From: DATKDP01 sp035546335
Lineage (GTDB): Bacteria; Acidobacteriota; Thermoanaerobaculia; Gp7-AA8
Reading direction: 5' to 3'
Length of the DNA stretch: 24,990 nucleotides
NCBI GenBank assembly: GCA_035546335.1
Contig: DATKDP010000001.1
Span: 1 to 24,990, forward strand
Shown here: positions 23,737-24,990 of the stretch, piece by piece
How the letters are laid out: every line of letters begins with the position of its first letter
Numbering within the stretch: the stretch's first letter is position 1
Notes under the pieces: model-generated
Seen by the model: the letters and a program-made list of their open reading frames with translations, nothing else
Databases searched by the model: none
What the model was told of the DNA's origin: nothing
Program-made: the position numbers and the translations under genes

Positions 23737-24616
23737 TCTGCACCTGTTCCCGGATTCGCTCGACCTCGCTCTTCAATTCTACAACGACGCTGCGAATCGT
23801 CGAGGATCGCGACTTCTGGCCCAGGGTATTGGTTTCGCGAAGCACTTCCTGCGACAGAAAATCGAGCTTCTTCCCCGCCGCCTCCTCCGAAGTCAGCAGG
23901 ATACGCATCTGCTCGAGATGAATCTTCAGTCGCGTCAACTCCTCGGCTACGTCGGCCCGTTCTGCCTGAATCACGAGCTCCTGTGCGATGCGATCCTCAC
24001 ATACGTCCACGTCGACCGAGCGTGCAATCTCTTCGACTCGTAGCCTGAACTGACCGACCAGCTCCTGCATGATCGATTCGCGATCTCTCTCGAGGTCCTT
24101 CCGCAGGCGGTCGACGGCGTCGATTCGTCGCTCGAGATCTGCATACAACCCTTCCCCTTCTGATGACCTCATTGCTCCGAGCCTCTCGAACAGACTGCGC
24201 AGCAGGTCGCGGAAGGCACTCTGCTCCTCCTCGGTGAGCTCCGTCTCGACCGGTCTCACTTCGAGAAGATCAGGGATTCTCAGAATGTCACTCGCCGTGA
24301 ACCCACCGCCGAATCCATGCTCGGACATCAACGCATGGACGCGCGGGATCACCCGATCGGCAATTTTCGTGTTCACCTGAATGTCGTAATCGGCCTCCGT
24401 CGTTCTGGTGGCGCGGACCATCACGTCGACCTTTCCCCTGACGAGAAGGCCGGAGGCGATCGATCGCACGATCTGCTCCATTTCCCAGAGAAACTCCGGA
24501 AGGCGGACCGAGATCTCGAGATAGCGATGATTCACGCTTCTCGCGGAAAGTGAGAGGAAGTACCGATCGGAGATCGCACCCGACTCCCGTGCGAACCCCG
24601 TCATGCTGCGGATCAT
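23726..24616 (-). CDS. yicC: YicC-family endoribonuclease / RNase adaptor
   Basis: The 296-residue protein is of normal family length. YicC proteins take part in RNA turnover; E. coli YicC has endoribonuclease activity. The start MIRSMTGFARESGAI is the family hallmark (MIxSMTGFGR). SARSVNHRYLEISVRLPEFL matches the conserved VNxRxLDxxxRLP segment. The C-terminal DUF1732 part has RLKIHLEQMRILLTSEEAAG and KKLDFLSQEVLRETNTLGQK, with the usual GRKLDFLxQExxREaNTigsK pattern. A purine-rich AAGGGGG lies about 5 nt before the ATG. It is the first gene of yicC-gmk-rpoZ-coaBC and overlaps gmk by 11 bp; the operon promoter should lie in 24617-24700, but no clear hexamers were found. Confidence 0.95.
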   Translation of the reverse strand: MIRSMTGFARESGAISDRYFLSLSARSVNHRYLEISVRLPEFLWEMEQIVRSIASGLLVRGKVDVMVRATRTTEADYDIQVNTKIADRVIPRVHALMSEHGFGGGFTASDILRIPDLLEVRPVETELTEEEQSAFRDLLRSLFERLGAMRSSEGEGLYADLERRIDAVDRLRKDLERDRESIMQELVGQFRLRVEEIARSVDVDVCEDRIAQELVIQAERADVAEELTRLKIHLEQMRILLTSEEAAGKKLDFLSQEVLRETNTLGQKSRSSTIRSVVVELKSEVERIREQVQNVE

Positions 24617-24651
24617 TCAATCCCCCTTCAGGACGCTGGGGCTTTATATCA

Positions 24652-24914
24652 GAGAAGAGGCTGGAGGCTGGAGGCTGGTGAGGGACGAGAGGCGAGAGAC
24701 GAGAGGCGGGAGACGAAGGGCGAGGGACGAGAAGAGGCTGGAGGCTGGTGAGGGACGAACAGCAGATTGCAGATGGCAAATGGCAGATGGCCACATGATG
24801 AACGATGAGCTGATGGCAGAACCGCGGACGACACAGGTCACAGTGGTTGCACAGTAGCAACAGCCTCTCGTCTCTCGTCTCTCGCCTCTCGTCTCTAGCC
24901 CTCAGCCTCCAGCC
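24652..24914. repeat. Low-complexity GA-rich repeats forming a long inverted repeat
   Basis: Left arm 24666-24716 (GGCTGGAGGCTG, then AGGGACGAGAGGCGAGAGAC) is roughly the inverted complement of right arm 24861-24914 (CTCTCGTCTCTCGCCTCTCG, then CTCAGCCTCCAGCC). A direct partial copy, GAGAAGAGGCTGGAGGCTGG, recurs at 24729. The inner part has AGATGGC/AAATGGC repeats at 24771-24790. Open frames across the block are made of these repeats and are not genes. Similar junk is common in some environmental genomes (recollection, not checked). Confidence 0.75.
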
Positions 24915-24990
24915 GCTAGTGTAGTGTCTCAGAAATAGAGCAATTTATATTGTCCATCGCTGGTTCTGGTAGTGTGGAGGAACCAGTCGA
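24915..24990. other. AT-richer right edge with Shine-Dalgarno-like site; possible start of a gene or element
   Basis: After the GA-rich block the sequence changes to AT-richer DNA (AGAAATAGAGCAATTTATAT). CTGGTTC at 24960-24966 and GAACCAG at 24980-24986 form a small inverted repeat. GGAGG at 24976-24980 is placed as if a start codon lay just past the window. The abrupt change in composition would fit the end of an inserted element, but no transposase code is visible. Confidence 0.3.

Noticed and set aside
24603..24857. Open frames in the GA-rich block
   Set aside because: They consist of simple repeats (RDERRETRGGRRR type) present on both strands.

Overview
The window is GC-rich bacterial chromosome with densely packed genes and many small palindromic repeats in the gaps. 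Several features together suggest an environmental Acidobacteriota-like or related soil/sediment bacterium: a Ser/Thr kinase with extra domains, a lipoprotein M13 peptidase, paired secreted amidohydrolases, and REP-like repeats near a REP-associated tyrosine transposase. This placement is an inference from gene style only; no rRNA or other taxonomic marker is present. No tRNA, rRNA or CRISPR array was seen.

Left part (1-2291). The left edge carries the first 45 codons of a REP-associated tyrosine transposase (RAYT, minus strand). Its upstream gap holds a cluster of 22-bp REP-like repeats that abuts the 3' end of accA (acetyl-CoA carboxylase alpha subunit). A small unrecognised helical protein is transcribed divergently from accA. 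A second cluster of the same repeats follows it, just before a Ser/Thr kinase gene.

Second part (2292-9554). A membrane-anchored zinc-ribbon Ser/Thr kinase with a duplicated helical repeat converges on priA (replication restart helicase). Then come an AraC-type regulator, a secreted DUF6265-like protein and a secreted YVTN beta-propeller protein. The gaps at 6886-7006 and 7928-7999 hold copies of a second palindromic repeat family.

Third part (9658-18000). Two translationally coupled amidohydrolase-fold genes lie here; the second lacks the HxH metal motif. A gap with two consecutive large hairpins follows. Next are a lipoprotein gene overlapping ygiD (extradiol dioxygenase family), a zinc-ribbon membrane protein with a good sigma70-type promoter, an EamA transporter, and an unusually long adenosine-deaminase-superfamily protein.

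Right part (18059-24990). A lipoprotein M13 metallopeptidase is followed by the best copy of the second palindromic repeat. Then, on the minus strand, lie a family-4 uracil-DNA glycosylase with a small membrane protein, and the operon yicC-gmk-rpoZ-coaBC with overlapping genes. That operon joins RNA metabolism, GMP phosphorylation, the RNA polymerase omega subunit and coenzyme A synthesis. The window ends in a low-complexity inverted repeat and a Shine-Dalgarno-like GGAGG that may belong to a gene starting just beyond the edge.

No multi-gene system that is clearly new was found. The most interesting signals are the two RAYT-linked repeat clusters with a shared layout, the twin hairpins at 12382-12572, the metal-motif-less amidohydrolase partner, and the long deaminase-like protein.
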